Origin: Propionivibrio sp.
Lineage (GTDB): Bacteria; Pseudomonadota; Gammaproteobacteria; Burkholderiales; Rhodocyclaceae
NCBI RefSeq assembly: GCF_029255185.1
Contig: NZ_JAPUVO010000132.1
Coordinates: forward strand, 1-64,000
Reading direction: 5' to 3'
Length of the DNA stretch: 64,000 nucleotides
The first letter of the stretch is position 1. Every line of letters begins with the position of its first letter. Position numbers and translations under genes: made by a program. Below are positions 30,517 to 40,488 of the stretch, in pieces. The notes under the pieces were generated by a model that saw only the letters and a program-made list of their open reading frames with translations, was not told the DNA's origin and made no database searches.

Positions 30517-31573
30517 CCATGGCGCTACCTTAAGCCGCATTTTCCCGAGATTTTCGGATGTTATGGCGAGCGACCTCACGGGTGATGGTCAGCAATGGGT
30601 GGCTTTTTGGCCGTCGTTTGATGGCATGAGGTTCGACTCGCCCCGGGCGAACCGGTAGTCGCAACAAACTGATGCCGCCGAGCAGGTGGGCCGTCATGGT
30701 TCCGATACTGCGGCGGCCGGCAAAACGAAGCTGCTGTTCAAACGCCAGAAAGAGCTGGATCGTCCCTTTGAAGCTCAGCGCCCGAGCTGCCACGTCGGAA
30801 CCGGCTGCCGCGCGAACCATTAAGGCACAGACCAGGTTGTAGGCGAGCAGATAGACGGCGATTTCCTTGTCGACCATCGACGCCGATTGAGTGCGCAGAA
30901 TACCCATTCCCATGTCGGCCTTGATCGAGCGCAGGTCCACCTCCACCTGCCAGCGCCGGGAATACAGCGCATCGACAGCCTCTCCGGCATGGATTCGTAG
31001 GTCTCGGCGTCCATCCAGGCTGGCCGTTTGGGGCGCATCCAGCCCACCAAATGATCCCGTCGTCCCAGGCGTCGGCTCCGGCGGAAGTCGTTGATTCGGC
31101 GCTGATGCTGCCGGGTGACCAGATCGACGCCTCGTTTCACCAGCAGGGCGGCGGTGAAGTAGTTGCCGTGATAACGGTCGGCCAGGATGATGTCCCCAGA
31201 ATCCAGTTTCGGCAGCCGCCGGGAGACTGCATCCTGGCACGCACCGTCCTGACTGAGCGCCTGACCAATGAACAACGCCAAGGTCATCAGCGGGGGATAG
31301 ATTCGTTCCCGAAAGGCGCCAACTTCCTCGACCACCAACCGCTGCAAATCCGCAGCGGGCACCACGGCCCCCAAGCCTTGGGTCGGTTGGTCGCCAAATT
31401 GTCGGCGGAATCGTTCAATCCCTTGTTGCAGGCGTTTTTTTGCTAGCATCCACCATGGCTGATCCTCCTGTTATCGAACGTGACTTCAGACACCACGATC
31501 TTAGCAAGCGGGGCTCTCAGCCTTCTTCTTTTTGCGCCGCTAATTATCACAGCGGCTTAAGGTAGCGCCATGG
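30517..31573. mobile_element. IS4-family element remnant with perfect 21-bp terminal inverted repeats
   Basis: CCATGGCGCTACCTTAAGCCG at 30517-30537 (21 bases; core ATGGCGCTACCTTAAG) recurs as an exact inverted copy at 31553-31573. The ~1.06-kb interior holds only a degenerate transposase on the minus strand. Intact IS4 elements with this kind of transposase are about 1.5 kb, so material has been lost. Both ends remain, so the element could still be moved in trans. No target duplication is evident. Confidence 0.85.
30530..31449 (-). pseudogene. IS4-family transposase, two internal deletions and frameshift
   Basis: The N-terminal part (LAKKRLQQGIERFRRQFGD, then GACQDAVSRR) is joined directly to KLDSGDIILADRYHGNYF, skipping the ~110 residues that normally hold the first catalytic Asp. 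A second gap follows ETYESMPE: about 35 residues are missing and the frame changes before YSRRWQVEVDLRSIKADMGM, the region with the catalytic Glu. The rest of the C-terminus is intact in the second frame to 30530. The protein cannot be active. Confidence 0.85.
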
Positions 31574-32010
31574 AAGTCACGGTCGTATTGAGTGGGCCAG
31601 ACCTTAAAGACCTCGACCTCTGGATCTTCCATCAGATGCGGCTTGTCGTTGAGCAAGTAGTCGCGAATCCTCTCAGCAGAAGCCGTAAAGCCAGTCGAAC
31701 TAGCGTAATCGCGTGCGGCGGCAAGAAACATCTGAAACGTTGTCAATCGCTGCTGTCCATCTACAACCTGAAAGGCTGGCACGCGGCCGGCGGAAAACCC
31801 GCCCCGAGTTTCCAGCACAACGGCGCCCATGAAATGGGAGAACCTGCGTTCCCTTCCGGCTAAACATTCAATCGCCTTGGTGCGCACGTCATTCCAGAAC
31901 AGCTCCCACTGTTTTTGCTTTGTCCAGACGTAATGGCGCTGATAGATCGGCACACAAAATCGCTGCCGATTTTGAAGAAAACGTCCGATTTCGATTGGCC
32001 CCGCTTTCAT
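31574..32010 (-). pseudogene. DUF262 (GmrSD-like) protein, N-terminal part, cut by the IS4 remnant
   Basis: From ATG 32010 about 145 codons read as the N-terminus of a DUF262 protein: MKAGPIEIGRFLQNRQRFCV, PIYQRHYVWTKQKQWELFW and the family signature FQVVDGQQRLTTFQMF (ParB/Srx-like DGQQR nucleotide-hydrolysis motif). DUF262 is the GmrS half of the GmrSD type IV restriction enzymes and occurs in other phage-defence proteins, usually 500-700 residues. The frame runs into the IS inverted repeat and stops at 31540; the remaining ~75% of the gene, including any DUF1524 HNH nuclease, is not found on the other side of the element. Confidence 0.85.
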
Positions 32011-32195
32011 CAGCTTCCCCTACTCGCTATCGTCAGGGGATTGTATTCCTTGCTCTTTGACGCCACAAGGTGGAATCATCATTGGCATAAGGGCGAAACC
32101 ACGTCCGCCGATCCGAAAGTCCTCAGGGAAATGCAAATACCCCTGAAATGGATGCCAAAGACGACGCAGATATAGCAGCTGAATTCTTCAAATCA

Positions 32196-32212
32196 TTAAC
32201 CATTGTGGTAAA
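32196..32212. promoter_or_regulatory. Imperfect palindrome upstream of the toxin gene, candidate antitoxin operator
   Basis: TTAACCATTGTGGTAAA is an imperfect inverted repeat (ACCA-TTG-TGGT core) ending eight bases before the higB-like start codon. HigA-type antitoxins usually bind such palindromes at their own promoter; the assignment is inferred from position. Confidence 0.4.
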
Positions 32213-32220
32213 GTAAACGA

Positions 32221-32550
32221 ATGAAAGTCTCCTATGAAGATGAAGACATCGAGACTTTGTGCAAGCAAGAAAAGATGGCTACCAAGAAGCTGGGGCCTGA
32301 GTCGGCCAAGAAGTTACAGCGACGGCTGGCAGAGTTGCACGCAGCCGGTGTGGTCGGCGAGTTGGCCATCGGTCGGCCGCACCCTCTGGATTATGACCGC
32401 GTGAGGCAGTTTGCCGTTGATTTGCACAAGGGAAAGCGATTGATCTTCAAACCGACCAGCAAGCCGCCGCCCGCGAAGGCCGATGGCTCGATTGACTGGT
32501 CGAAGGTATCGGAGATAACGATTATCGGGGCGGAGGATTACCATGACTGA
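32221..32550 (+). CDS. higB: HigB/RelE-like toxin
   Basis: A 109-residue RelE-superfamily protein: YEDEDIETLCKQ, RRLAELHAAGVVGELAIG, HPLDYDRVRQFAVDLHKGKR, ending in SEITIIGAEDYHD. Such toxins are ribosome-dependent mRNA endonucleases. Compared with HigB, an acidic N-terminus and a Pro/Lys-rich insertion (KPTSKPPPAKADG) stand out. Its last eight bases overlap the start of the HigA-ImmA gene, the toxin-first order of higBA modules. Confidence 0.82.
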   Translation: MKVSYEDEDIETLCKQEKMATKKLGPESAKKLQRRLAELHAAGVVGELAIGRPHPLDYDRVRQFAVDLHKGKRLIFKPTSKPPPAKADGSIDWSKVSEITIIGAEDYHD

Positions 32551-33667
32551 TGCAATGTTGCGAACCTACGAATCGCTCGCGGATTTCGCGCCCGATTGGG
32601 TTGCGGTGCCCGGCGAGTCGATTAATGATTTATTAGAAGAGCGAGGCTGGACGCAAGCCGACTTGGCAACGCGGACAGGCTTCACGACTAAGCACGTCAA
32701 TCTGCTATTGAAGGGGAAGGCGCCCATTACGGAAGAGACTGCTCTCAAACTGGAAAGGGTGCTCGGCAGTACTGCTCGATTCTGGCTCAATCTCGAAACG
32801 CAATATCGGGAACACTTGGCCCGGCAGGTTTCCATCAAAGCGTTGTCCGAGCACACAGCTTGGCTGAAAGAGCTTCCGCTAGGCGATATGGTCAAGTTCG
32901 GATGGGTCCGAAAGGTCACCGATAAGGCCCAGCAAGTATTCGAGTGCCTGCGGTATTTCGGGGTTGCCGAGGTGTCTGCGTGGCGCGAGCAATATGAAAG
33001 CCCGGTTGCCGCATACAGGGCAGCGGAAAAGTTGATCCGAACACCGGCAGCGGTTTCAGCATGGCTGCGGCAGGGCGAGCGGAAGGCCGAAGATATGAGG
33101 CTTGCCGAGTTTGACCGCGACAAGTTCGAGGTCGCGTTGAAGCTGATTCGGGGGCTGACGACAGAGAGTAACCCGAAGGTCTTCCTGCCCAAACTCATCG
33201 AACTGTCCGCCCGTGTTGGCGTCGCCGTAGTGCTCGCACCCGCTCCCAAGGGGTGTCCGGTAAGCGGCGCTACCAAATGGCTTGGTTCGACCAAGGCACT
33301 CATCATGTTGAGTCTTCGAGGAAAGACCGACGACAAGCTCTGGTTCTCGTTCTTTCACGAGGCAGGGCACTTGCTAAAGCACGGTAAGCGAATGACCTTC
33401 CTCGACATTCTTGGTGAAGATGGACTGAACCCACAGGAGGAAAAGGAGGCGGATGTATTTGCCCGCGATTGGCTGATTCCGCAGGTGGAATATCGAGGAT
33501 TGCTTTCGCAACCATTGATCGGGGAAAGAAAAATCAAAGAGTTCGCCAAGCGTATCGGCGTTGCACCTGGCATCGTGGTCGGACGACTGCAATATGACGG
33601 TCAAATCGGTTGGCAACAGTTCAACCACTTAAAGGTGCGCTATGTCTGGAATCATGAGTCGCGGTAA
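32543..33667 (+). CDS. HigA-type XRE antitoxin fused to ImmA/IrrE (DUF955) metallopeptidase
   Basis: A 374-residue fusion. Residues ~20-95 are a HigA-like XRE domain (GESINDLLEERGWTQADLAT, TTKHVNLLLKGKAPI, ARFWLNLETQYREHLAR). A middle helical region follows, then a zinc peptidase of the ImmA/IrrE family with FSFFHEAGHLLKH (HExxH) and the downstream Glu region PQEEKEADVFARDWLIP. ImmA proteins cleave repressors or antitoxins in response to stress. Joined to the antitoxin itself, the peptidase could control toxin release. It is preceded by a HigB-like toxin gene with an eight-base overlap. Confidence 0.9.
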   Translation: MTDAMLRTYESLADFAPDWVAVPGESINDLLEERGWTQADLATRTGFTTKHVNLLLKGKAPITEETALKLERVLGSTARFWLNLETQYREHLARQVSIKALSEHTAWLKELPLGDMVKFGWVRKVTDKAQQVFECLRYFGVAEVSAWREQYESPVAAYRAAEKLIRTPAAVSAWLRQGERKAEDMRLAEFDRDKFEVALKLIRGLTTESNPKVFLPKLIELSARVGVAVVLAPAPKGCPVSGATKWLGSTKALIMLSLRGKTDDKLWFSFFHEAGHLLKHGKRMTFLDILGEDGLNPQEEKEADVFARDWLIPQVEYRGLLSQPLIGERKIKEFAKRIGVAPGIVVGRLQYDGQIGWQQFNHLKVRYVWNHESR

Positions 33668-33725
33668 CAATAGTCGCCACTGAGACAACACGGCACAGGT
33701 AGCCGGGAAACAATCGGGCAGGGAC

Positions 33726-35655
33726 ATGGACAACAAGAACGAAGCATTCTCCCGCGTCATCATCGACGCAATGCTTGCCGCGCAGGGGTGGAACACCACC
33801 GATCCTAACGCCGTCCGCTTCGAGGTGGTCATGGCCGATGGCACCCGGGCCGACTATGTGCTCTGTGACCGCAATGGCCGCTCCCTGGCAGTGGTCGAAG
33901 CCAAGCGCTATTCCGTCAATCCTGCCGACGCCGGCCCGCAGGCCAAGAACTACGCCAAGCAGTTGGATGTTCCCTATGTGTTCCTGACCAATGGCGTCGA
34001 AGTGCTGTTCTGGGAATGGCAGCGTGAAGCCTACGCCCACCCGGTCAAGAGTTTCTTCAAGCAGGACGACCTTGAACGGCGTTTCGCCAGCCTGCAACTG
34101 CGCCGCGATGTCTTGGCCGTGCCCATCGACTTGAAGATTGCCGGCCGCGATTACCAGCAGGAGTGCATTCAGACCGTCAGCAAGGAAATCAAGCAGGGCC
34201 GGCGCAAACTGCTGATCGAGATGGCGACGGGCACGGGCAAGACCCGCACCGCCGCCGCCCTCATTAAGCGGCTGTTCGAAGCCAATGCCATCACCCGCGT
34301 GCTGTTCCTCGTTGATAGGATTCCACTCGCCAAGCAGACCGAGGACGCTTTCGCCGAGCACTTGCCCGACTACCCCGCCTACGTGCTGCGGGCCGGCCGC
34401 CGCTTTCAGGACGAGAAGCGGATCACCATCACCACGCTGCAAAGCATGATCAACACCTATGGCGAATATTCGTCGGGCTACTTCGACCTCATCATTTCCG
34501 ACGAGTGCCACCGCAGCATCTATGGCAAGTGGAGCGGCGTGCTCAAATATTTCGATGGAGTGCAAATCGGCCTCACCGCCACGCCCTGCGTCGCCAACCT
34601 CGACGGCATGGAAGGCGACGACGAAGACAAGCTGTTCGTGCGCGACACGCTGCGGTTCTTCGAGGTGGATGCGCCGACCTTCTCCTACAAGTTGAAGGAT
34701 GCCATCCGTGACGGCGTGCTGGCCCCATATCAGATCTATCAGGCTAAGACGGTCAAGACCGCCGCCGAAGGTGGCTTCGAGGTCAAGCGAAGCGAACTGG
34801 ACTGGTCGGCCATGAATGCCGAAACCATGGAAGAGTTCGAACTGTTGTTCGCCGCCGCCGATCCCATCGTGATCGACCTGGCGGCGCTGGAACGCCGCTT
34901 CACCATCCCGGAACGCAATCGGGCTATCGTCCGCGAGTTTCGAGAGGTGTTGGAAAAGGGCTTCATCGACCGCAAGGGCGTGCTGCGGATGCCGCTGATC
35001 GGGAAAACCATCGTGTTTGCCGTGAATAAGAAGCACGCCGAAACGCTGGCGCAACTTTTCGACGCCGAGTTTGCCGACAAGAAGCCTTCCGCCGATGTCC
35101 GCTTTGCAGACTATGTGGTGTCGGGTGCTGGGCCTGATGACACCATCGACGCCGTGGCGAAGATTCGCCGCTTCAAGAAGGAACCGTTCCCGCAGATTCT
35201 GGTTTCCGTGAATATGCTCGACACGGGATTCGACTGCCCGGAAGTCTGCAATCTCGTCTTCGCCTGCTTCACCCAGTCGGCCATCCTCTACCAGCAGATG
35301 CGCGGACGCGGCACCCGCAAGACCAGCAAGAAGCCCATCTTCACCATGTTCGATTTCGTCGGCGTGTGCGACTTCCACGGTGACGAGGACGCGATTGGCG
35401 AGGGCGGCTTGGTCATGGAGCCGAAAAAGAAGAAGCACTACGAACCCAAGCGGCTGCTGTCGCTGGGCATCGACGACCACATCGACCCGACCACCCGCGA
35501 ATGGATCAGTGTCGATGAGAACGGCAACATGATGTTCCCCGAGGCATCGGAGCAGAAGGCCGCTGAGTTGGGCGTCAAGTTCGAGGCGTGGCGACTGGAA
35601 CAGCAGCACCTGACCGCAGAACAGGATCGCTGGCTGCGCATACTCGGCAGCCAGA
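33726..35655 (+). pseudogene. hsdR: Type I restriction enzyme R subunit, 3' end replaced by IS110 tail
   Basis: The N-terminal nuclease domain has RADYVLCD and VVEAKRYS (D-ExK). The SF2 motor follows: Walker A MATGTGKT, DECH box in IISDECHRSIYG, GLTATP, and motif VI QMRGRGTRK. The normal reading ends near WLRILGSQIS (about 35655); after that the frame reads through an IS110 remnant and stops at 35831. About 130-150 C-terminal residues that bind the methyltransferase are missing. No hsdM or hsdS lies in the window. A gene with only R and helicase parts is unlikely to restrict DNA. GGCAGGGA precedes ATG 33726. Confidence 0.85.
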
Positions 35656-35898
<243 letters not shown>

Positions 35899-36027
35899 CT
35901 TCCAAGACAGTTGCTTATTCGTTAGAACAAATTTACCCTGCTGATAGCGAAGTGTGACGGTGATAGCTGAAAACTATTCTGTAGAATGCGGCTCAAAAGC
36001 GTTCGGGTTTATTGCAAGGAGTCGATC

Positions 36028-36723
36028 ATGATTCAACTTCGTTCGAGCGCTTCCCGTGGAATCTCCGACCATGGCTGGCTGGTCGCCCGGCACAGTTTTT
36101 CCTTTGCTGACTACTACGATAGTGCCGAAATGGGCTGGGGCGTTCTGCGCGTGATCAATGAGGACCGGGTAGCGCCTGGCCGGGGCTTTGGCAAGCACGG
36201 GCATCGTGATATGGAGATTGTCACCTATGTTATCGACGGTGTGCTCGAACATCGCGATAGTCTGGGCAATGGCGAATTGATCGGCTCCGGTGAAGTACAG
36301 CGTATGAGCGCTGGCAGCGGCATAAAACACAGTGAATTCAATCCTTCGCAGAGCGAGACAACGCATCTGTTGCAGATCTGGATCGAGCCGAGCGAACTGG
36401 ATCTGGCGCCGGGGTATGAGCAGCAGGCGCTGGCGCCGGGGTATAACGCCTGGCGGTTGATTGCTTCACCCGACGCTGCGCAGGGCAGCACGCTGATTCA
36501 TCAGGATGCCAGGCTCTACGCTGCGCGACTGGAGCCGAGGGCAGAACTGGATTTCATCCTTGATCCGGTACGGCTAGCCTATGTGCATTTGGTGCACGGT
36601 GCTCTGGTTCTGGGCGGCATGGCGATGAGTACGGGTGACGGCGCCAAGATCGCCAATGAGTCCTCATTACACTTTGTTGCCGCCGAGGGAAGCGAAATCC
36701 TGCTCTTCGATTTGCCGCACTGA
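36028..36723 (+). CDS. Pirin family protein (YhhW-like)
   Basis: A 231-residue cupin. The metal-binding motif region GFGKHGHRDMEIVTYVIDG holds two His, with Glu and a further His in MSAGSGIKHSEFNP, as in YhhW, which has quercetin 2,3-dioxygenase activity in vitro. Cytoplasmic, physiological role uncertain. AAGGAG lies eight bases before ATG 36028. Stands alone between the decayed island and a glycine-zipper gene on the other strand. Confidence 0.92.
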   Translation: MIQLRSSASRGISDHGWLVARHSFSFADYYDSAEMGWGVLRVINEDRVAPGRGFGKHGHRDMEIVTYVIDGVLEHRDSLGNGELIGSGEVQRMSAGSGIKHSEFNPSQSETTHLLQIWIEPSELDLAPGYEQQALAPGYNAWRLIASPDAAQGSTLIHQDARLYAARLEPRAELDFILDPVRLAYVHLVHGALVLGGMAMSTGDGAKIANESSLHFVAAEGSEILLFDLPH

Positions 36724-36741
36724 GGCACTGGCCGCAAGGAC

Positions 36742-37101
36742 TCAGTGCCGCTCGTTCCAGTCGTGATGCCGATGCTCGTGGCGCCTCCTGTCATCGCGTT
36801 CGTACCTTCCCTGCACATAGTAGATCGGGCGTTGTGCAAAGCGTGCCGGCTGGGCGTAATACACCGGCGGCGCCGAGTACTCAACCCGGCTGCGGCCACG
36901 CTCCGAGCCGATTGCCGCACCGGCCGCAGCACCCAGGACGCCGCCGATGATGGTGCCGTCGCGACCGCCAATCGAGCGACCGGCGATGGCGCCAGCGCCG
37001 CCACCGAGCAGCGCGCCCCAAACGGCATCGTCGGCCATGGCGACGGTTGATGAGAGCAGGCAGGCTGCGAGTGTCAAGGTGATGCCCAGTTGTTTTTTCA
37101 T
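36742..37101 (-). CDS. Exported glycine-zipper protein
   Basis: A 119-residue protein. A signal peptide (MKKQLGITLTLAACLLSSTV, cleavage after AMA) is followed by a glycine-zipper stretch (ALLGGGAGAIAGRSIGG, GGVLGAAAGAAIGSERG) that could form a membrane hairpin, then a Tyr/Pro-rich and finally a His/Arg-rich tail (DDRRRHEHRHHDW). Function unknown; such proteins occur in the envelope. The His-rich tail could bind metal, which is inference. Confidence 0.85.
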   Translation of the reverse strand: MKKQLGITLTLAACLLSSTVAMADDAVWGALLGGGAGAIAGRSIGGRDGTIIGGVLGAAAGAAIGSERGRSRVEYSAPPVYYAQPARFAQRPIYYVQGRYERDDRRRHEHRHHDWNERH

Positions 37102-37352
37102 GATTATTCCTTTGTTTCATTGTCGATTTGACATAGAGAGTAACGCGTCGGCTCCGGTAGCGCTGACCTGGGTTACAAAACCTTACGACTCGATGTTGTT
37201 GTGCATGACGAAAGGCCTCGCGTTGCTTCACCCGCTAAGAGGTAAAATATTGCAGCGCACAAGACCCGGCATGCATCAAGACGACAAAGCGGAGAATGAG
37301 CGCCTAATGCTATTCTGCCGAAGTGCAAAACGAAAGCTCTGAAAGAAAAGTG

Positions 37353-38132
37353 ATGGCGGAACAACAGGAAGCCAAGGGATCGATCCAGGTCATCGAGCGC
37401 ATGATGTCGCTGCTCGATGTGCTGGCCAACGCCCCGGAACCGGCAACGCTCAAGATGCTAGCGCAGGCGACTGGTCTACATCCATCAACAGCTCACCGCA
37501 TTTTAGCGGTGATGACCCAGTCGCGCCTTGTTGAACGACACGAAGCTAGCACCTATGCGCTTGGAATTCGTCTACTGGAGCTAGGCAACATCGTCAAATC
37601 ACGAATCAACATTCGCGAAGTCGCTCTGCCCTTTATGCAAAACCTGCACGAAACGATCGACGAATCGATCAATCTGGGCATTCGCGATCAGGATGAAATC
37701 ATCTACATCGAACGCACATCAAGCGGCCGTTCGCTGGTGCGCGTGGTCTATTTGGTTGGTGATCGGGCGCCCTTGCATCTGACCTCGCTTGGCAAGCTGT
37801 TTCTCGCCGCCGAGAGTGTTGCTGATGTTTGCGCTTATGCCAAGCGCACCGGACTGCCGGGCAAGACGCCGCATTCGCTGACCCGTCTGGATGCGCTGGA
37901 GAAGGAACTCGACAAGATTCGTCGGCACGATGTGGCCTACGACAACGAAGAAGCTGAAATTGGCCTGCGTTGCCTGGCAGCGCCGATTCGCGACGACCAT
38001 GGTTGCGTTGTCGCCGGCCTGTCCATCTCGGCACCGACGGATCGGCACGAGCCCGGCTGGGCGGTTCAAATCAAGGCGGCAGCCGAAGCAATCTCCAACG
38101 CTCTGGGGTATCGACCAGCTCACATGCGATAG
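37353..38132 (+). CDS. IclR-family transcriptional regulator
   Basis: A 259-residue regulator. N-terminal winged helix ~12-75 (QVIERMMSLLDVLANAPEPA, LHPSTAHRILAVMTQ) and C-terminal IclR effector domain ~85-255 (NLGIRDQDEIIYIERTSS, HLTSLGKLFLAAES, LRCLAAPIRDDHGCVVAGLS). Family members control degradation pathways or glyoxylate use. No divergent catabolic gene is beside it, so the target is unknown. ATG 37353 is preferred; the frame extends upstream to 37323. Confidence 0.92.
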   Translation: MAEQQEAKGSIQVIERMMSLLDVLANAPEPATLKMLAQATGLHPSTAHRILAVMTQSRLVERHEASTYALGIRLLELGNIVKSRINIREVALPFMQNLHETIDESINLGIRDQDEIIYIERTSSGRSLVRVVYLVGDRAPLHLTSLGKLFLAAESVADVCAYAKRTGLPGKTPHSLTRLDALEKELDKIRRHDVAYDNEEAEIGLRCLAAPIRDDHGCVVAGLSISAPTDRHEPGWAVQIKAAAEAISNALGYRPAHMR

Positions 38133-38181
38133 GCCAAGCGGCCACGGGCTTATCGTGGGCTCCTGGAAACAGTTGCCGTAA

Positions 38182-39210
38182 TCAGCCCGGAGCTGCGCTC
38201 GCCAACGCCAGAGTGGTTTGTGTCGACGGCTTGCGCGAAGCATGGGTGCGTGTCTGTGCGCTTTCCATCCAGCGTTTTATCCGGTTGGCATCGCCCACTC
38301 GTGTTTGCTTGCCCGCCGAGTCCAGCAGCACGATAACCACTGGCTTGTCGGCCAGGCGCGCTTGCATGACCAGACACTTGCCGGCTTCATGAATGTAACC
38401 CGTCTTGGAAAGGCCGACATCCCAGGCCGCGCTTTTCACCAGAGGATTGGTGTTGCGATAGGCCAACTCGCGACCGCCGACGTCAACAGTCGCTTCGGAG
38501 GTGGTCGAAAACTCCCGAATCAGCGGGTAACGATGCGCCGCGACAACCATCTTGGCCAGATCGTTGGCCGTAGACACATTGCTGCTGGTCAGTCCGGTAG
38601 GGTCCTCAAAATGGGTATCTCTCATTCCGAGCGCTTGAGCCTTGATATTCATCGCTATCAAGAACGCCGTCACTCCTCCCGGGTAATTTCGTGCCAGGGC
38701 GTGCGCTGCCCGATTCTCGGAAGACATCAGGGCGAGCAGCAGGGCAAATTCACGCGACATGACCGACCCCACATGCAGACGCGAACGGCTGCCACGCAGG
38801 GTATCGACATCGTCATCCGAGATGGTGATGGGTGTTTGCAGGCTCGGCGCACTGTCAAGTACAACCATGGCCGTCATCAGCTTGGTGATCGAAGCGATTG
38901 GTACCACCTGATTGGCGTTTTTCTGGAACAGGGCGTCGCCCCCGCCCTGCTCAATGACTAGCGCTGAGGCCGACTGTACGTCCAGCCTGCGTTCTGCCTG
39001 CCACGATGGTACGTTGCTCGCCGTGAGCATGCGAACTGGCTTTTTCCTGGCCAACGGCAGGGCCTTGGCATTGGGCAGCAACACTTTACCTTTGTGCTTG
39101 TGTGGAGCGAGCCTGGCTTTTTCAACGGCCTGCGCTGTCTCGACAGTCGAGAAACCACTGCCCAGCAACGCCACAAACAGAAACGCCGTTTTCAGACTGA
39201 TCCGCGTCAA
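38182..39210 (-). CDS. pbpG: D-alanyl-D-alanine endopeptidase, PBP7-like
   Basis: A ~342-residue periplasmic peptidoglycan endopeptidase of the S11 family. The three active-site motifs are SITK (IASITKLMTAMVV), SEN (ALMSSENRAAHALA) and KTG (GLSKTGYIHEAG). A signal peptide precedes (TAFLFVALLGSGFSTVETAQA), then a basic linker. TTG 39210 is preferred because AGGAG lies six bases upstream; GTG 39225 is in frame but its own upstream sequence is AT-rich without such a site. The AT-rich gap 39226-39330 should hold the promoter. Confidence 0.92.
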   Translation of the reverse strand: MTRISLKTAFLFVALLGSGFSTVETAQAVEKARLAPHKHKGKVLLPNAKALPLARKKPVRMLTASNVPSWQAERRLDVQSASALVIEQGGGDALFQKNANQVVPIASITKLMTAMVVLDSAPSLQTPITISDDDVDTLRGSRSRLHVGSVMSREFALLLALMSSENRAAHALARNYPGGVTAFLIAMNIKAQALGMRDTHFEDPTGLTSSNVSTANDLAKMVVAAHRYPLIREFSTTSEATVDVGGRELAYRNTNPLVKSAAWDVGLSKTGYIHEAGKCLVMQARLADKPVVIVLLDSAGKQTRVGDANRIKRWMESAQTRTHASRKPSTQTTLALASAAPG

Positions 39211-39330
39211 TTTAAACTCCTGCACAATTTCATTTTCATACTAACCTTCGAAGAGTCTATCATTAGGCAAATTAAAATCAAGAAAAATAATAAGATAGCG
39301 CAACCAGTTGATAAATAACATGACATAAAT

Positions 39331-40488
39331 TCAAACGCCAAGAAACACTACGACCTCATCGCGACGGGCCATCGTATCCTTGTAGCCCAGATCGATAAGA
39401 ACACGAGTGTAGGAGCTCTCAAACAATAGATAGCTGGCCAAGGCGCCGCCCCGCCGGTTCATCGCGCCAACTCCGCGCAGCAGCCAGCGCACCGCCCAAG
39501 GCAGTGCATTGACATGGCGTGCGGCCAGATAATCGAGCCGTTCCGATGGCGAAATAACCAGCGACTGGATCGGTCGAAGCGGAATTTTACCCTGTTTCTT
39601 GACCTCATCCGGAATGGCTTCAAGAGTCCGGTTGATGCGCTGCATGCGCTCGATATCGACCGCCAGGCTATCGAGAAAAATTGAAGAAAGCACGTGACCG
39701 GCGATCTGCGCCAGCGTCGGATAAACGCTGGAATGCTGGCGCTCGACTTTGTCGGACATCCGACCCGAGCCAATAATCAGGATTTTCTCTGCGCCAAGAT
39801 GAATCGCCGGAGAAATTGGCGACAATTGGCGCATTGAGCCATCGCCAAAATATTCACGATTCAAACGAACCGCGGGAAAGATGAAAGGGATCGCGCTGGA
39901 CGCCAGCAAATGATCCATGCTGAGCTGGGTACTACTACCGAAACGATGCGTCCGTTCCCAGGACTGAACATCACTGCGTGCCTGAAAATAACTGACGCTC
40001 TGTCCGGAGGTATATCCGGAAGCCGTAAGACAGACCGCATAGAGCGAGCCATTGTCTATCGATCGGCCAAGCTTGCTAAAGTCCAGTGTCTTTTCCAGCA
40101 GCTCGCGCAATGGCGTATTGTCAAGCAACGAGCGCGGTGCCTTCTTGAACAGCCAGCCGAAGACCAGCGCACCCAGCCAGCGCACGCTGGAGATGGCAAT
40201 ACCCAGCGGGTCGGAACGATAGACCTGACCAGCATGAAAATTGCGCCAGACATCCGACAGCGACTCAACAGCCGTGCCATAGCTGTCGCTACCGCAGGCC
40301 AAGACAATTGCATTGATGGCGCCGGCCGAAGTGCCGCAGAGGATCGAGAAAGGATTGGGACTGTCTTCGGGCAGCAGATCGCGAATGGCAAGCAGCACTC
40401 CAACCTGATACGCCGCGCGCGCACCGCCACCAGCCAGGACCAGTGCCGTTCTGCCGTTGCTCTTCGAAGATGAAACCGAGTCATTCAT
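39331..40488 (-). CDS. Patatin-like phospholipase (RssA type)
   Basis: A 385-residue lipid acyl hydrolase. The oxyanion box LVLAGGGARAAYQVGVL, the nucleophile elbow GTSAGAINA (G-x-S-x-G) and the catalytic Asp in FGDGSMRQLSP form the Ser-Asp dyad. The usual bacterial patatin is ~300 residues; the C-terminal part (WAVRWLLRGVGAMNRRGGAL) makes it longer. ATG 40488 is chosen because the family core starts just after it; the frame stays open to 40596 through an 8-bp tandem repeat. Confidence 0.92.
   Translation of the reverse strand: MNDSVSSSKSNGRTALVLAGGGARAAYQVGVLLAIRDLLPEDSPNPFSILCGTSAGAINAIVLACGSDSYGTAVESLSDVWRNFHAGQVYRSDPLGIAISSVRWLGALVFGWLFKKAPRSLLDNTPLRELLEKTLDFSKLGRSIDNGSLYAVCLTASGYTSGQSVSYFQARSDVQSWERTHRFGSSTQLSMDHLLASSAIPFIFPAVRLNREYFGDGSMRQLSPISPAIHLGAEKILIIGSGRMSDKVERQHSSVYPTLAQIAGHVLSSIFLDSLAVDIERMQRINRTLEAIPDEVKKQGKIPLRPIQSLVISPSERLDYLAARHVNALPWAVRWLLRGVGAMNRRGGALASYLLFESSYTRVLIDLGYKDTMARRDEVVVFLGV

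Noticed and set aside
33621-35609. A 662-codon open frame on the minus strand across hsdR
   Set aside because: Shadow of hsdR, which has all helicase motifs on the plus strand.
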